The notes under the pieces: model-generated
What the model was told of the DNA's origin: nothing
The model's database searches: none
Seen by the model: only the letters and a program-made list of their open reading frames with translations
Translations under genes and position numbers: made by a program
Part shown: piece by piece, positions 13,865 through 25,003 of the stretch
Layout: every line of letters begins with the position of its first letter
Numbering within the stretch: position 1 is the first letter of the stretch
Source: a virus
DNA: 25,829 nucleotides
Direction: 5' to 3' (one strand)
IMG/VR virus record: IMGVR_UViG_3300025138_000307
Coordinates: 1 to 25,829 of that record

Positions 13865-15820
13865 TCATCCACCGACCTCTTCGAACGAAACGCCACTAGC
13901 AGTAGCAACGAAGTTCAACTGAATAAAGTTAATAGAGCGAGTTGGTTTAATGAAGATATCCGCAACAAACTCATTTCTATCTATAACACTGCCTGGGTTA
14001 TTTGACTCGTTACATACAACTTTGAAGTCGGTTATACCTCTACGAGCCTGAACGTCGCGGAGGAATGGAACGACTAAGTTGCGGAACTGTGAGCGAGTAA
14101 ACTCATCGTTGAATTCGAAGAGTTGGAACTTGGCAGCAGTGGCGATTGCCTTCTCCAGAATGATGAAGAGGCGTCGAACGTTAATTCGATCAAACGCACT
14201 TGGTTTGGATTGTAGAGTCTTATCACCAAAGAGAACAGTACCTTCGCCTGGGAAAGAAACCACAGGGTTGATGTTGTTCTTGTAGAGTTCATCTCTGTGG
14301 GTTTGTCGTGGGTTGAACGCGAGTTTAACTACTCCGCGAATCTGTCCACGGTTGAAACCTGCGGGAGAGAACCAAGCCTCTTGCTGCTGTTCAGTTCGAG
14401 CGAGGAGACCTGCGATATCACCGTTAAGTGGGACGTATCTGTACACACCATTGAACTGATCGTACATATATTTGAACCCACTGTCCATTACTGCATAAGA
14501 AGAACTCTTATTCAGATCTGTCTTTCTAAAATCAATCGCATTTGTGGTGGCTACACCAGCCTCTTTATTCGCAAAGTCGGTAGAGGGTCTTGGTGATACG
14601 AACGCCATGCAATCTTTACGAGCATCACATAGGTCAATGATCAGACTCTGAACTGTAGCACTTGCAGGTCCACCGAGGATCAATGAAACATCAACAGTTT
14701 CGGCATCCTCAAACTTGGAATATCCACTAGTGTAAAGTTGTGTTTCTGCCTCGCTTTGAGTGAAACCACCTCCCGAAAGAACCTTCGCAAACTGGCCCGC
14801 ACTGCTCAAAGAAGTGCCTGTAATCACATTCGCAAAGGCTTTCGATGCCTTTGTCTTCACCGTAGTAGCGTAGAGTTTTACATTAGCACTGCTTCCTGCC
14901 CAGATATATCCACTCTGATCGTTGATGATATCCTGATAGAAGTTACTCTCACCAGAGAATTTCTTGGCATCTGATGCCTTAGACACTCCTTCGAAAGTTT
15001 CAAGAACTGTCCCTGCGACTCCTGTCCATGCACCAGTATGATCGATCACTGCGATATTCAGGAGATCATTCGATCCGCCAGCCTTTGATACGTCATCTGT
15101 AGTTGCATCAAAGGAAGAGAACAGATTTCTGTATCGTGACTCTAAAGTGGCGCCTTTAGTTGCTGTATCGACAACCTCGATACTAGTTACAGGAGTTATA
15201 TCAGCAGCAGTTTTCCCAGAAATTGCTGTCTTGATAGTGACACTCTGACCGCTAGGAAAACGGACAATATCCCCTGCCTGAGCAGTGATTCCGAATGAAT
15301 TTGCCCCAGTTGAGAGAGTAATACTAGAAAGTCCAACACCAACAGTTGAACCCACGGCATCACCTCCTGCTCCTACTGTGATGCCGACTAATCCGTCTCC
15401 TGCGACACTCCCGTCAAAAGCATGTACTGCGAGGGCGTTTCCTAAAACGCCAGGGTACTTAGCATAGAATGCGTTGTCGATTCTAACAGCAGACTCAAAG
15501 TCTGATGTATTCTTGATTAGAACTGCGGCGGCCTCTGCTGACACTGCATTCTTAGCGTTAGTTCCTACAGTACGAACAACCTGAAGATTGTTTCCGTATC
15601 CGAGGAAGTTAGCGGCAGTAAAAAAGTATTCATAGGTCGTGTCGTTAGGACCACCGAATCTAGATTTTAGTGTATTTACAGAATCGATTAGGGTAATCTC
15701 CTCAGCAGGTCCCCACTCAAAAACACCCGCCATACCTGCGGCTGTTGTGGCTACTGCTGGGACGATCGTCGTCAGATCGATTTCTGTGACGTTAACGCCT
15801 GGGCTGACTTGAAATCCCAT
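13865..15820 (-). CDS. gp18: Contractile tail sheath protein gp18
   Basis: The sheath subunit surrounds the tube and contracts to drive it through the cell envelope. The start VSPGVNVTEIDLTT is the near-universal opening of this family, followed by AGMAGVFEWGPAEE. The conserved C-terminal domain is clear: YVPLNGDIAGLLART, WFSPAGFNRGQIRGV, the FGDKTL block, RRLFIILEKAIATAAKFQLFE split over about 545-565, and FIKPTRSINFIQLNFV near the end. At 651 residues it is close to T4 gp18 (659). The variable central region (about 130-330) is the surface insertion. A strong ribosome binding site (AAAGGAG) lies 7 bases upstream. Confidence 0.97.
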   Translation of the reverse strand: MGFQVSPGVNVTEIDLTTIVPAVATTAAGMAGVFEWGPAEEITLIDSVNTLKSRFGGPNDTTYEYFFTAANFLGYGNNLQVVRTVGTNAKNAVSAEAAAVLIKNTSDFESAVRIDNAFYAKYPGVLGNALAVHAFDGSVAGDGLVGITVGAGGDAVGSTVGVGLSSITLSTGANSFGITAQAGDIVRFPSGQSVTIKTAISGKTAADITPVTSIEVVDTATKGATLESRYRNLFSSFDATTDDVSKAGGSNDLLNIAVIDHTGAWTGVAGTVLETFEGVSKASDAKKFSGESNFYQDIINDQSGYIWAGSSANVKLYATTVKTKASKAFANVITGTSLSSAGQFAKVLSGGGFTQSEAETQLYTSGYSKFEDAETVDVSLILGGPASATVQSLIIDLCDARKDCMAFVSPRPSTDFANKEAGVATTNAIDFRKTDLNKSSSYAVMDSGFKYMYDQFNGVYRYVPLNGDIAGLLARTEQQQEAWFSPAGFNRGQIRGVVKLAFNPRQTHRDELYKNNINPVVSFPGEGTVLFGDKTLQSKPSAFDRINVRRLFIILEKAIATAAKFQLFEFNDEFTRSQFRNLVVPFLRDVQARRGITDFKVVCNESNNPGSVIDRNEFVADIFIKPTRSINFIQLNFVATASGVSFEEVGG

Positions 15821-15872
15821 ATTAATCTCCTTTGATTAGGACCGTCTTATTTCATATTCAAACGGATCATTT

Positions 15873-15879
15873 TATTTAG
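15873..15879 (-). promoter_or_regulatory. Possible late promoter before gp18 (CCTAAATA)
   Basis: The minus strand has CCTAAATA in the 72-base gap between gp17 and gp18, about 53 bases before the gp18 start. It differs from the T4 octamer in the first two bases, but the AAATA core is kept and the gap is otherwise unexplained. Weak evidence. Confidence 0.35.
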
Positions 15880-15892
15880 GATTTCTCTGTGT

Positions 15893-18016
<2,124 letters not shown>

Positions 18017-18020
<4 letters not shown>

Positions 18021-18862
18021 ATTGTATTACCCAGAATATCTATACCAGGTCCTCCTGTATTCCCCGCCGTATAACCATAAACATAAAGTTGTGTGTCTGC
18101 GGAGAACCCAGTGACGAGGTTCGAGTCTGCTCCGCTGGGTCCAGTGACACCAATATCTACGCGAGAAAGTGCTCCTGTTGCACCAGTGATTCCACCCGTG
18201 CTGGTAAAGTCGGCAAGGAAATTTGTAATGATAATATCCTTGATAACCTTGCCTTCTTTGATAGGACCATACACATAAGACTTTGCAGTGAAGTTAATAT
18301 CGAATGTTAGAAGCCGCGTAGATTCAAGATCTCCATCATATTCGTCTGTTTGACTGACACTATTGATTACGATAGGAACATCGATGCTTGTGTTGAGATC
18401 ATTCACTTTCATCGTGATTGTAAATTCTGGCGTGAAGAACGGAAGAATTTGTTCTACTATCTGTAAACCATCATCCATATTTCTGGCGAAAATGGAAACA
18501 GTAAAATCAAAAGTGTAGGGAACTTCTGAGAAGTTACTTCTTATGTGAGTACCTTCTTGAGTTGCTCCAGTCGCCAGTCTCTTCTGTAACGTGTTTCTTT
18601 TTCGGCTGCTATCATAAGCAAACCCTGTCATCTCAAACCCGAGACGGGGAGTGGTGATTCTAGTTTTAGGATCATCACTGATAGAACTCGGTTGACGAAG
18701 ACGAACTAGAAACTTTTCTTTAGATCCATAACCCAAAGGAACTCGTATAGTTTCTTTGGCAGAACCATCGGCATTATATCTCTTCACATCAATTTCGTTG
18801 AAGAGAGTTCCGAATGCTACAACTAATTTCCGAACCGTGTTGTGATAAAAATGTCCAAACAT
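18017..18862 (-). CDS. gp15: Tail completion / sheath stabiliser protein gp15
   Basis: gp15 caps the finished tail (tail terminator) and joins it to the neck. The N-terminal block MFGHFYHNTVRKLVVAFGTL and the basic stretch VPLGYGSKEKFLVRLRQ are strongly conserved in the family, and NTLQKRLATG plus EVPYTFDFTVSIFARNMDD in the middle are also typical. At 281 residues it is close to T4 gp15 (272). The C-terminal 45 residues are Gly/Thr-rich (GGITGATGALSR, VTGPSGADSN), a loose extension I would not assign. The start overlaps the gp14 stop as TAATG with a GGAGGG site upstream. Confidence 0.92.
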
Positions 18863-19785
18863 TAGAAGTTACCCTCCGAGAATGGATCTGTTTCCGTGAA
18901 GTCAATCAGATCATTTTTATCAGCGAATTTGTCTATTGACGAACTATCGTTGTAACCATCCTGACCAACGATAGTGTCGGATGTAGCCTGCGAAGATAGT
19001 GCATAGATGGTTCCCGAATCGCCGCCGACAACATTCGTTCCGTTACTGAAAGCAGAAGAGTTGAGAATAAGTTCGTCGGTGTTCGGATCGGTTCGGCCCT
19101 TTACCTGATCTATACGAAGAACCTTGGTAGAAGAGTTCCAGTCTACGATAACGGCTGTCGCTGTTGCAAGAGCAAGGGAAGCACCCTGATATATGGTCTC
19201 TCCGTCGAAGTAATCTGCTGTAGTTCCGACAAGAGATCCCATCGTGAGATCGATAGCAAGAGTATTCTCGTTATCCTCAACCTCATCGATCTCGGAGAAA
19301 CCAGTGTCCATGTCCTGATGACTGTAGTTGAAGAGTTCGCATGATAGTTTGTATGTGTATAACTTGCCTAGTTGATAGAATGGATTTTCATGTTCTACGA
19401 ACTTGATTTCGAACACACCCTTGGTCAAAGGAAAGTAAACCAGATCACCCTCTCTCGGTCGAGTGATCTCTGAATCATGAGAAAATGATTCTTCGAATCT
19501 TCTTTTAGATACTACCAGTTCTACTGTATCACGAATCTCAAGGCCGAACTTGCTGATGAAGTCTCCGTCACCACCAAAGCCATCGACCGACTGAATATAC
19601 ATTTCAATCTCGACACCATTTTCAAATTTAGAAATGGTATCTTCACCAAACAGTTGATCTTCGTTCACGAGAGTACGAGGAATATACACCATATCACGAC
19701 CATGAATCTTTATAGTTTCGATGGTCAAGTCGTGGAGAAGATCGTTCTCTGTATTTACGTCCCTGAAGTAACTGTTCTTTGCCAT
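18862..19785 (-). CDS. gp14: Neck protein gp14
   Basis: gp14 forms part of the neck with gp13 and closes the head for tail attachment. The start AKNSYFRDVNTENDLLHDLT and IKIHGRDMVYIPRTLVNED are the conserved head of the family, followed by ELVVSKRRFEE. The middle contains EGDLVYFPLTKGVFEIKFVE and FYQLGKLYTYKLSCELFNYS (about 115-155), another family hallmark. Its 307 residues compare with 256 in T4; the extra length is in the C-terminal half, which is rich in Ser, Thr, Asp and Gly, as seen in marine relatives. The gap to gp13 is a single base, with AGGA as ribosome binding site inside the gp13 end. Confidence 0.93.
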   Translation of the reverse strand: MAKNSYFRDVNTENDLLHDLTIETIKIHGRDMVYIPRTLVNEDQLFGEDTISKFENGVEIEMYIQSVDGFGGDGDFISKFGLEIRDTVELVVSKRRFEESFSHDSEITRPREGDLVYFPLTKGVFEIKFVEHENPFYQLGKLYTYKLSCELFNYSHQDMDTGFSEIDEVEDNENTLAIDLTMGSLVGTTADYFDGETIYQGASLALATATAVIVDWNSSTKVLRIDQVKGRTDPNTDELILNSSAFSNGTNVVGGDSGTIYALSSQATSDTIVGQDGYNDSSSIDKFADKNDLIDFTETDPFSEGNF

Positions 19786-19786
19786 A

Positions 19787-20560
19787 TTATCCTACCATAA
19801 AATCTGGAGGTAACTCGTATCGAAGTGACATTTCTTCTTCTAACTTGTCCAGTCTTTCCCTGGCTTCATCCATAATTTGTCTACCATTGAACTGCACACC
19901 ACCAGGCAATTGGATTCCGTCGTACTTGGAAAGGTTTGCACCCCACTGATATCTGAATGATTCTGTGGTATACTTCAGAAGGAACTTATCTTTATAGATC
20001 TCGCCATAAGTTTCGGGATCAATCTTCGAATAACATTCAAAGACTAAGTTGGTTCCTGGCTCTACATCTTCGTCCCAATTCATGTCCACATATAATTTAT
20101 TTGTTACACGAGTGAAACGAATCATTTTCTCTGGATCGAGCATTTGCTGAAGGAGTGAAAGGTGATTCTTTGTCATGACATAGTTTGAAATGCTGCCCAT
20201 GCCTGTACGGATTCCGTAGAAATCATTCAGTGCCATTTGGTAACGAACATCAAACATATTGACAGTGCTTTCAGAAAACTGAAAGAGTCTGACGATTGTC
20301 ATGATAGAAGGGTCGATAGCATCGGTAGAAATGTAACCACCGTTCAGATCTGTTTTGCTTCTGTCGATATCCTCTTGGGTCACCTCATACTTATAGTATC
20401 GCTTTTCGACACCGTCGAAATGGTACTCTGCAAAAAGGGAGAGAGCATCATCAATACGATCCTCTAGTTGAGAATCATCCACGTTTATTTCGATGACGGG
20501 AGCGCCTAGTTTTCGAAGGCAATATTGTTTGAGATCTTCTCTAGTTGTGGGTAGTGCCAT
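19787..20560 (-). CDS. gp13: Neck protein gp13
   Basis: gp13 sits between portal and gp14 in the neck and is needed to complete heads for tail joining. The segments TTREDLKQYCLRKLGAPVIE and VDDSQLEDRIDDALSLFAEYH fit the N-terminal helical half of the family. YQMALNDFYG and the motif YVDMNWDEDVEPG near residue 155 are also typical, and the end has QLPGGVQFNGRQIMDEA. The length of 257 residues (T4: 309) matches the shorter marine type. AAAGGAG lies 7 bases before the ATG. It is the first gene of the head-neck-tail block and follows the small unknown gene after a 33-base gap. Confidence 0.93.
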   Translation of the reverse strand: MALPTTREDLKQYCLRKLGAPVIEINVDDSQLEDRIDDALSLFAEYHFDGVEKRYYKYEVTQEDIDRSKTDLNGGYISTDAIDPSIMTIVRLFQFSESTVNMFDVRYQMALNDFYGIRTGMGSISNYVMTKNHLSLLQQMLDPEKMIRFTRVTNKLYVDMNWDEDVEPGTNLVFECYSKIDPETYGEIYKDKFLLKYTTESFRYQWGANLSKYDGIQLPGGVQFNGRQIMDEARERLDKLEEEMSLRYELPPDFMVG

Positions 20561-20593
20561 TTAGAATCTCCTTTATATTATGTAGGAGACAGT

Positions 20594-20848
20594 TCAACTC
20601 TCGCTGTTTAAATAGGCTTTTAGATAGATTAAATCACTTGCTCTAGTCAAATACCTATTACCGTCATCCCAGTTCAACGGAAAGGTTTTTTTTAATCTGC
20701 CGTTAGTTGAACAGTTTTTCTTGTCGGGTTGATATATTCTCGTCCAACCTTCTTCTGGTTCATAATTTGGTTCCACAGCAAGAAAGAGTTCTAAGTCGAA
20801 CTCTTTCCCGTTTATATTTACTTTGTTTTCTCTCTGTACGAATTTCAT
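20594..20848 (-). CDS. Small protein of unknown function (84 residues)
   Basis: I do not recognise a family. The protein is soluble-looking, with mixed charge and a hydrophobic centre (FDLELFLAVEPNYEPEEGW) and several aromatic residues (RIYQPDKKNC, YLTRASDLIYLKAYL). There is no signal peptide or membrane segment, and no zinc pair. It starts at ATG 20848 in a TAATG overlap with the LamG protein stop, so it is translated by coupling, and it precedes gp13. Its place, between adsorption proteins and neck, suggests a tail or neck accessory, but nothing in the sequence shows it. Coding is supported by the tight overlap and intact frame. Confidence 0.7.
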   Translation of the reverse strand: MKFVQRENKVNINGKEFDLELFLAVEPNYEPEEGWTRIYQPDKKNCSTNGRLKKTFPLNWDDGNRYLTRASDLIYLKAYLNSES

Positions 20849-23064
20849 TATGATCCATCACCATAACCACTACCTGGCGTTCTGGATGGTAGTGCATATC
20901 CAATGTTGATTGTAGAGAATGGTGCGGTTTGGATATTTTTCAGAACTGATGATTTACCTTCAATTTTAAGATCCTCAATGCTGGTCTTGCTTTGGATTTC
21001 ATCGATTGCTGCGTATCTACCTTGATTTTTCAGGTTTCTATAAATGGTAATATCGGTCAAGAAATCATCCAACTCGTAACCGTAAACTCCAAAAGAAATT
21101 CCTTGACTGTCGAGGAAATAATATAATGATCCAGAAACTCCACCACATAATCCCACCAGTCTTTCGTATTCGATTACCCGATTTGCATTAGTCTCTGTGG
21201 CATAGAAAGTGAGACTATCTTTTGCCGCACCAAAACAACCACCACCCTGAGTGAATAGATTAGCGAAGTCGCCGAATGCACCAGAGTCTCCCGACATTGC
21301 AGTAGAGTATAATCCACGGATCGTACCAATACTCTGTTCTTCTTCGAGAATATTTTTATATGACCCGATACTTATTCCTACGTTGGTGATACCAATTACC
21401 GCATCTAGTAACGGATACACTGCCTGACTGTTTCCTGTAACACCTGCGGTGCCACCTGTATTTCCTAAATCTTGTCCTTTAATGTAACCCTTAACTGGAT
21501 TAAATCCTGTTGCGGATCCCGTGTATCCGTAGTTCGCAATGAGCAGGATTCTTCGGTCTGGATCGTAACTTTGGACCATTGCATCAGATATATTAAGTCC
21601 ATTTTCCACAAAGCGTTTACAATCATGAATACCATCACCCTTCACCAAAAGTTTAGTGTTTACGGATCCAGTGCTACCTGTTGTTGGTAGATCAATAGTG
21701 ATACCAGTGGCGAGTGTTAAGCCTGCACCTGTTGTCCCTAGCGGATCTAGATTTGTAGCAAGAATTGCAGTTGATCCCGCCTCAGATGCTTTAGCAAAAA
21801 TTAAGTTCACTTCATCGATATAACCCTTGACAGGACTAGTTCCGTCATTCTCTGCTCCGATAACGAAAGGTGCTGTGTCATCTTGGAAGATTTCTTCGGT
21901 GTTCCCTAATGCTTCAGTGTCATACAAATGACCATCAACATAAATTCTTCCTTCTACGTCGCCTATATCTACCTGAACATGATGCCACTGATTTATTGCC
22001 ACTGACGGAATGGATGCTGATAGTACTCGGTTGAAATCGGCTCCAGATGCATTGGTCGAGAATGAAAAAACGTATGACTTGGGACTAGTTTCATATTTTA
22101 AGAAGTATGCACCATTAGGTCCAGATTTGTCTCGTTTACCAACTATAAGTGTGTCTGCTGACGGTGCTGCACTATCGTGACGGATCCATGCGGATAGTCT
22201 ACAATAATACTTCGAACTGTTGTCAAACGTGAACCCCGTATCACTATTGATGTATAAAAATGGTCCTGTAGACCCACTACCTGATCCAGGCAAACGAATC
22301 GAGGCAGATCCATTTCCTGATCTACGCACAGCCGAGTGTGTTACCTCTCCCGTATTGATTGGTTTGTAGACACTTTGTTCTACATTCTCCCCGAACTGAT
22401 AGACACCACAACCATCAACGTCGGCACTGAGTCCAAAAGTGACTCCGTCAACTGACTGAAGACGAATCATATGGAAACCGTTACCAGTTGTTATTCCAGA
22501 AGATAGATTAAACCCTGAAGATATGTCCGAAGTTAATCCACTTTTCTTTAGAGCATGTATTCCCGTAGGTGTAAATCCTCTAACTTGATAGATTCCATCA
22601 AGAGTATCATATGATGTATTTAAAATCTGAAAGTGATCACCGGGAAGAAGTTTTAATTCGTCTAGGCTTTGTTTGTTGTCGAAAATATACCGAGTATATC
22701 CTCCAATAGTCGGCCGATATCCTCCGCTCAAATTTGTTGCGTAAGAGTGCTGACCACCGAGAATAAGTTTACCGATAGCAACCGATGATGAAGGTAATCT
22801 CTGTTGCGAAGTGTATCTACTGGGACCAGAAAGTGGGATATTATGAGAATCATTCTTTTCTGTTTTTACATTTTCAGGAAGAGATACCTTATTCACCACG
22901 GTATTTTCGTCTACTGAATTAGTAAGTTTGACACCGGCGGGAATAACGCTGATTGTTTCATCTGTACCGATATCGATAAGAATATTGTCATCACTATAAG
23001 GTAAAACCTTAGTGACTGTTCCGTCTACTTTATTATATACAACGATTCTTTTCTGTTCAGACAT
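20848..23064 (-). CDS. Virion protein with LamG-like domain (putative adhesin or fibre)
   Basis: This protein of 738 residues has an N-terminal beta-rich part. Then, at about 245-425, it shows a LamG/concanavalin-type jelly roll: SASIRLPGSG, YYCRLSAWIRHDSA, INQWHHVQVDIGDVEGRIYV and DGHLYDTEALG, followed by APFVIGAENDG and KGYIDEVNLIFAKAS. The W-x-H-V-x-V plus Y-V-D-G pattern is the family core. The rest is Gly/Ser/Thr-rich (GTTGAGLTLATG, GNTGGTAGVTGN), with an ending PGSGYGDGS. In other phages such domains bind host surface carbohydrates. T4 carries fibritin and gp12 at this place before gp13, so a whisker- or fibre-like role is plausible, not proven. The start at 23064 has GAGGAG overlapping the previous stop. 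Confidence 0.72.
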   Translation of the reverse strand: MSEQKRIVVYNKVDGTVTKVLPYSDDNILIDIGTDETISVIPAGVKLTNSVDENTVVNKVSLPENVKTEKNDSHNIPLSGPSRYTSQQRLPSSSVAIGKLILGGQHSYATNLSGGYRPTIGGYTRYIFDNKQSLDELKLLPGDHFQILNTSYDTLDGIYQVRGFTPTGIHALKKSGLTSDISSGFNLSSGITTGNGFHMIRLQSVDGVTFGLSADVDGCGVYQFGENVEQSVYKPINTGEVTHSAVRRSGNGSASIRLPGSGSGSTGPFLYINSDTGFTFDNSSKYYCRLSAWIRHDSAAPSADTLIVGKRDKSGPNGAYFLKYETSPKSYVFSFSTNASGADFNRVLSASIPSVAINQWHHVQVDIGDVEGRIYVDGHLYDTEALGNTEEIFQDDTAPFVIGAENDGTSPVKGYIDEVNLIFAKASEAGSTAILATNLDPLGTTGAGLTLATGITIDLPTTGSTGSVNTKLLVKGDGIHDCKRFVENGLNISDAMVQSYDPDRRILLIANYGYTGSATGFNPVKGYIKGQDLGNTGGTAGVTGNSQAVYPLLDAVIGITNVGISIGSYKNILEEEQSIGTIRGLYSTAMSGDSGAFGDFANLFTQGGGCFGAAKDSLTFYATETNANRVIEYERLVGLCGGVSGSLYYFLDSQGISFGVYGYELDDFLTDITIYRNLKNQGRYAAIDEIQSKTSIEDLKIEGKSSVLKNIQTAPFSTINIGYALPSRTPGSGYGDGS

Positions 23065-23071
23065 TTAAGGT

Positions 23072-24985
23072 TTACTCCTCTATTCCACCCACTTCTATAT
23101 ATCCCTCAAGAAGACCGGTCTTCGATCGAGGGCGTGATCCCAAGTTTGATCCAGCGACTCGGCATACCGAATTGTAAGTACAATTTATACTATCACCTTC
23201 GGTGGAAGCATTTTCGGTTACCGTGATTGTGTCACTGATAAAGTTGGAACTATAGAGAGCCTGAATAGCGTTTTTAGCATAATTTGATACTGTGATATCG
23301 TGAGCGTTGATCGTGGAGTTTGCCGCAACAGTAATAGCATCTCCGCATATACCCGCAGCAGTTTCGAATCCTGAATATTCAAACGTAGAAAAATATGTTC
23401 TACCAAAAGATGCGTCACTAACATATACACCAGACGCATCGGCGCTTGAGTAGAAAAATGGTCCAACGACCCCACTTGAAGTTTCTGATAAACTTACTGC
23501 TCTATTTACATTGTCTAAACTATCCGAAGAAGAAATATTCAGGGATGATCCCTTATCTCCAAGATAACCAAAACCGTTTCTGAAAGACATACAACCAGTG
23601 AATTCTCCGTTAGAATTCAGTCTGCACGCAAACCCCGCTCCTCCTTCAGAAAGTTCGTTGAAGTTTCTTCCTGCGTTTTGTAAATTGAAGCATGAAACGC
23701 ATCTGGTTGCTATGATGCTACTATTTCTTGATGCGATTACACCGTGTTGGCCGTTGCCTGTTGAAATGCAACTGCTCAAGGTTAAAGAAGAATGGTTGTT
23801 TGCAACAAACCCATCATTCCAGCAACCACTCACAATCAATCCGTTTAGAGTTGCGGTTGATGAATTGTTGACAAGAATTCCAGTTCCGCAAGAAACAACA
23901 GACTGGAATTGATTTTCTGATGAATCGTTCTGAATGAGATTCGATCGTTGCCTGATTTCAATTCCAATATTAAAATTGGAAACTGCAACGCCAGGATGAA
24001 GAACTAAAGTTGATCCGTTCTCTACTACAACACCAGAAGATTTAGACTTTCCACCAATACTAGTGATAGGATCGGATGTAACAATAGCCACATCTTGTAA
24101 GTTCAGTCCCGATTGGTTTGTTACTCTGATGCCGTCAAGTGAAGGACTGGTTAGATTAATCACGGAAGAAAGATATCGAACAGGAACATTGGTGTCTGAT
24201 CCTGCATATACTGGTGTCCCTACGGGATTAGACAGAGTGTGCATTCTGCTCGTTACACTGTTCGAGATTCCGTCATAAACATTTATGTTTCTGATAGGAT
24301 TTACTAATACTGGATTCTTTCCAAAGTCTGCTGCATTGGTTTTGATACGAAACGCACCATAAGTAAAAAATCTACTCATGGTTGTTCCTGTTTCAATGTA
24401 TCTTTTTACCTCTGTGTTGTCCGCAAGATTTCCGTTACCGAGGGATGCGGAGTTATGATTCATTTGAATCTCACCACCACTGAAAGGAGACACACACACA
24501 AATTTTCCAATAGATGCATTTGTTTGAGGAATATTGGTAGCACCTATAGAACTCAATACCATGTCAAACCTAGAGGATGTGGTAGGAATAGTATCTGTGT
24601 TATAGTCTCTTATTACTGTTCCGTACTGTTTGTTTCCTACCTTACCTTTATACGATGTCGTATCAAGATAATTGCTAACTGAAGTGACAGAACCAACTAC
24701 TTGTGCGCCACCTTTAAGGGTAATCCTTATCCCATCTGGGTGATCCATCACGAGCGTAGATGAAACATTATAGTTTCCGTCTGCTAAACTGATAGTAACA
24801 GAAGCGTTTTCGGGGATATGGTACGAACTAAGAAAATCAAAAGCCTTTTTAATCGTTCGGAAAGGTTTAGTTGAACTTAGTCCATTATTATTATCACTGC
24901 CCGTAGTTGAGACATACAGAAATGTTTTTCCTGATATCTCTTTGTACGAACCCGTTCTGGTTTTTGATACGATTGCACTACCCAT
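23072..24985 (-). CDS. Right-handed beta-helix virion protein (pectate lyase-like fold)
   Basis: After a short head-binding-like N-terminus comes FLYVSTTGSDNNNGLSSTKP, then FRTIKKAFDFLSS and VTISLADGNYNVSSTLVMDH. This is the standard entry of phage and bacterial pectate-lyase-like helices (GxDxNxGxxxxPFxTIxxA). The following about 450 residues show repeated short strands with Asn, Ser and Gly turns, such as GSTLVLHPGVAVSNFNIGI, SSATLNGLIVSGCWNDGFV and HSSLTLSSCISTGNGQHGV, as expected for coils of a parallel beta helix. Tailspikes with this fold bind or cut surface polysaccharide; I see no clear catalytic acid pair. The ending LLEGYIEVGGIEE is acidic. ATG 24985 has AGGA 8 bases upstream, 18 bases after the previous gene. 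Confidence 0.72.
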   Translation of the reverse strand: MGSAIVSKTRTGSYKEISGKTFLYVSTTGSDNNNGLSSTKPFRTIKKAFDFLSSYHIPENASVTISLADGNYNVSSTLVMDHPDGIRITLKGGAQVVGSVTSVSNYLDTTSYKGKVGNKQYGTVIRDYNTDTIPTTSSRFDMVLSSIGATNIPQTNASIGKFVCVSPFSGGEIQMNHNSASLGNGNLADNTEVKRYIETGTTMSRFFTYGAFRIKTNAADFGKNPVLVNPIRNINVYDGISNSVTSRMHTLSNPVGTPVYAGSDTNVPVRYLSSVINLTSPSLDGIRVTNQSGLNLQDVAIVTSDPITSIGGKSKSSGVVVENGSTLVLHPGVAVSNFNIGIEIRQRSNLIQNDSSENQFQSVVSCGTGILVNNSSTATLNGLIVSGCWNDGFVANNHSSLTLSSCISTGNGQHGVIASRNSSIIATRCVSCFNLQNAGRNFNELSEGGAGFACRLNSNGEFTGCMSFRNGFGYLGDKGSSLNISSSDSLDNVNRAVSLSETSSGVVGPFFYSSADASGVYVSDASFGRTYFSTFEYSGFETAAGICGDAITVAANSTINAHDITVSNYAKNAIQALYSSNFISDTITVTENASTEGDSINCTYNSVCRVAGSNLGSRPRSKTGLLEGYIEVGGIEE

Positions 24986-25003
24986 TTAGTTTATCCTTGT
25001 TTG

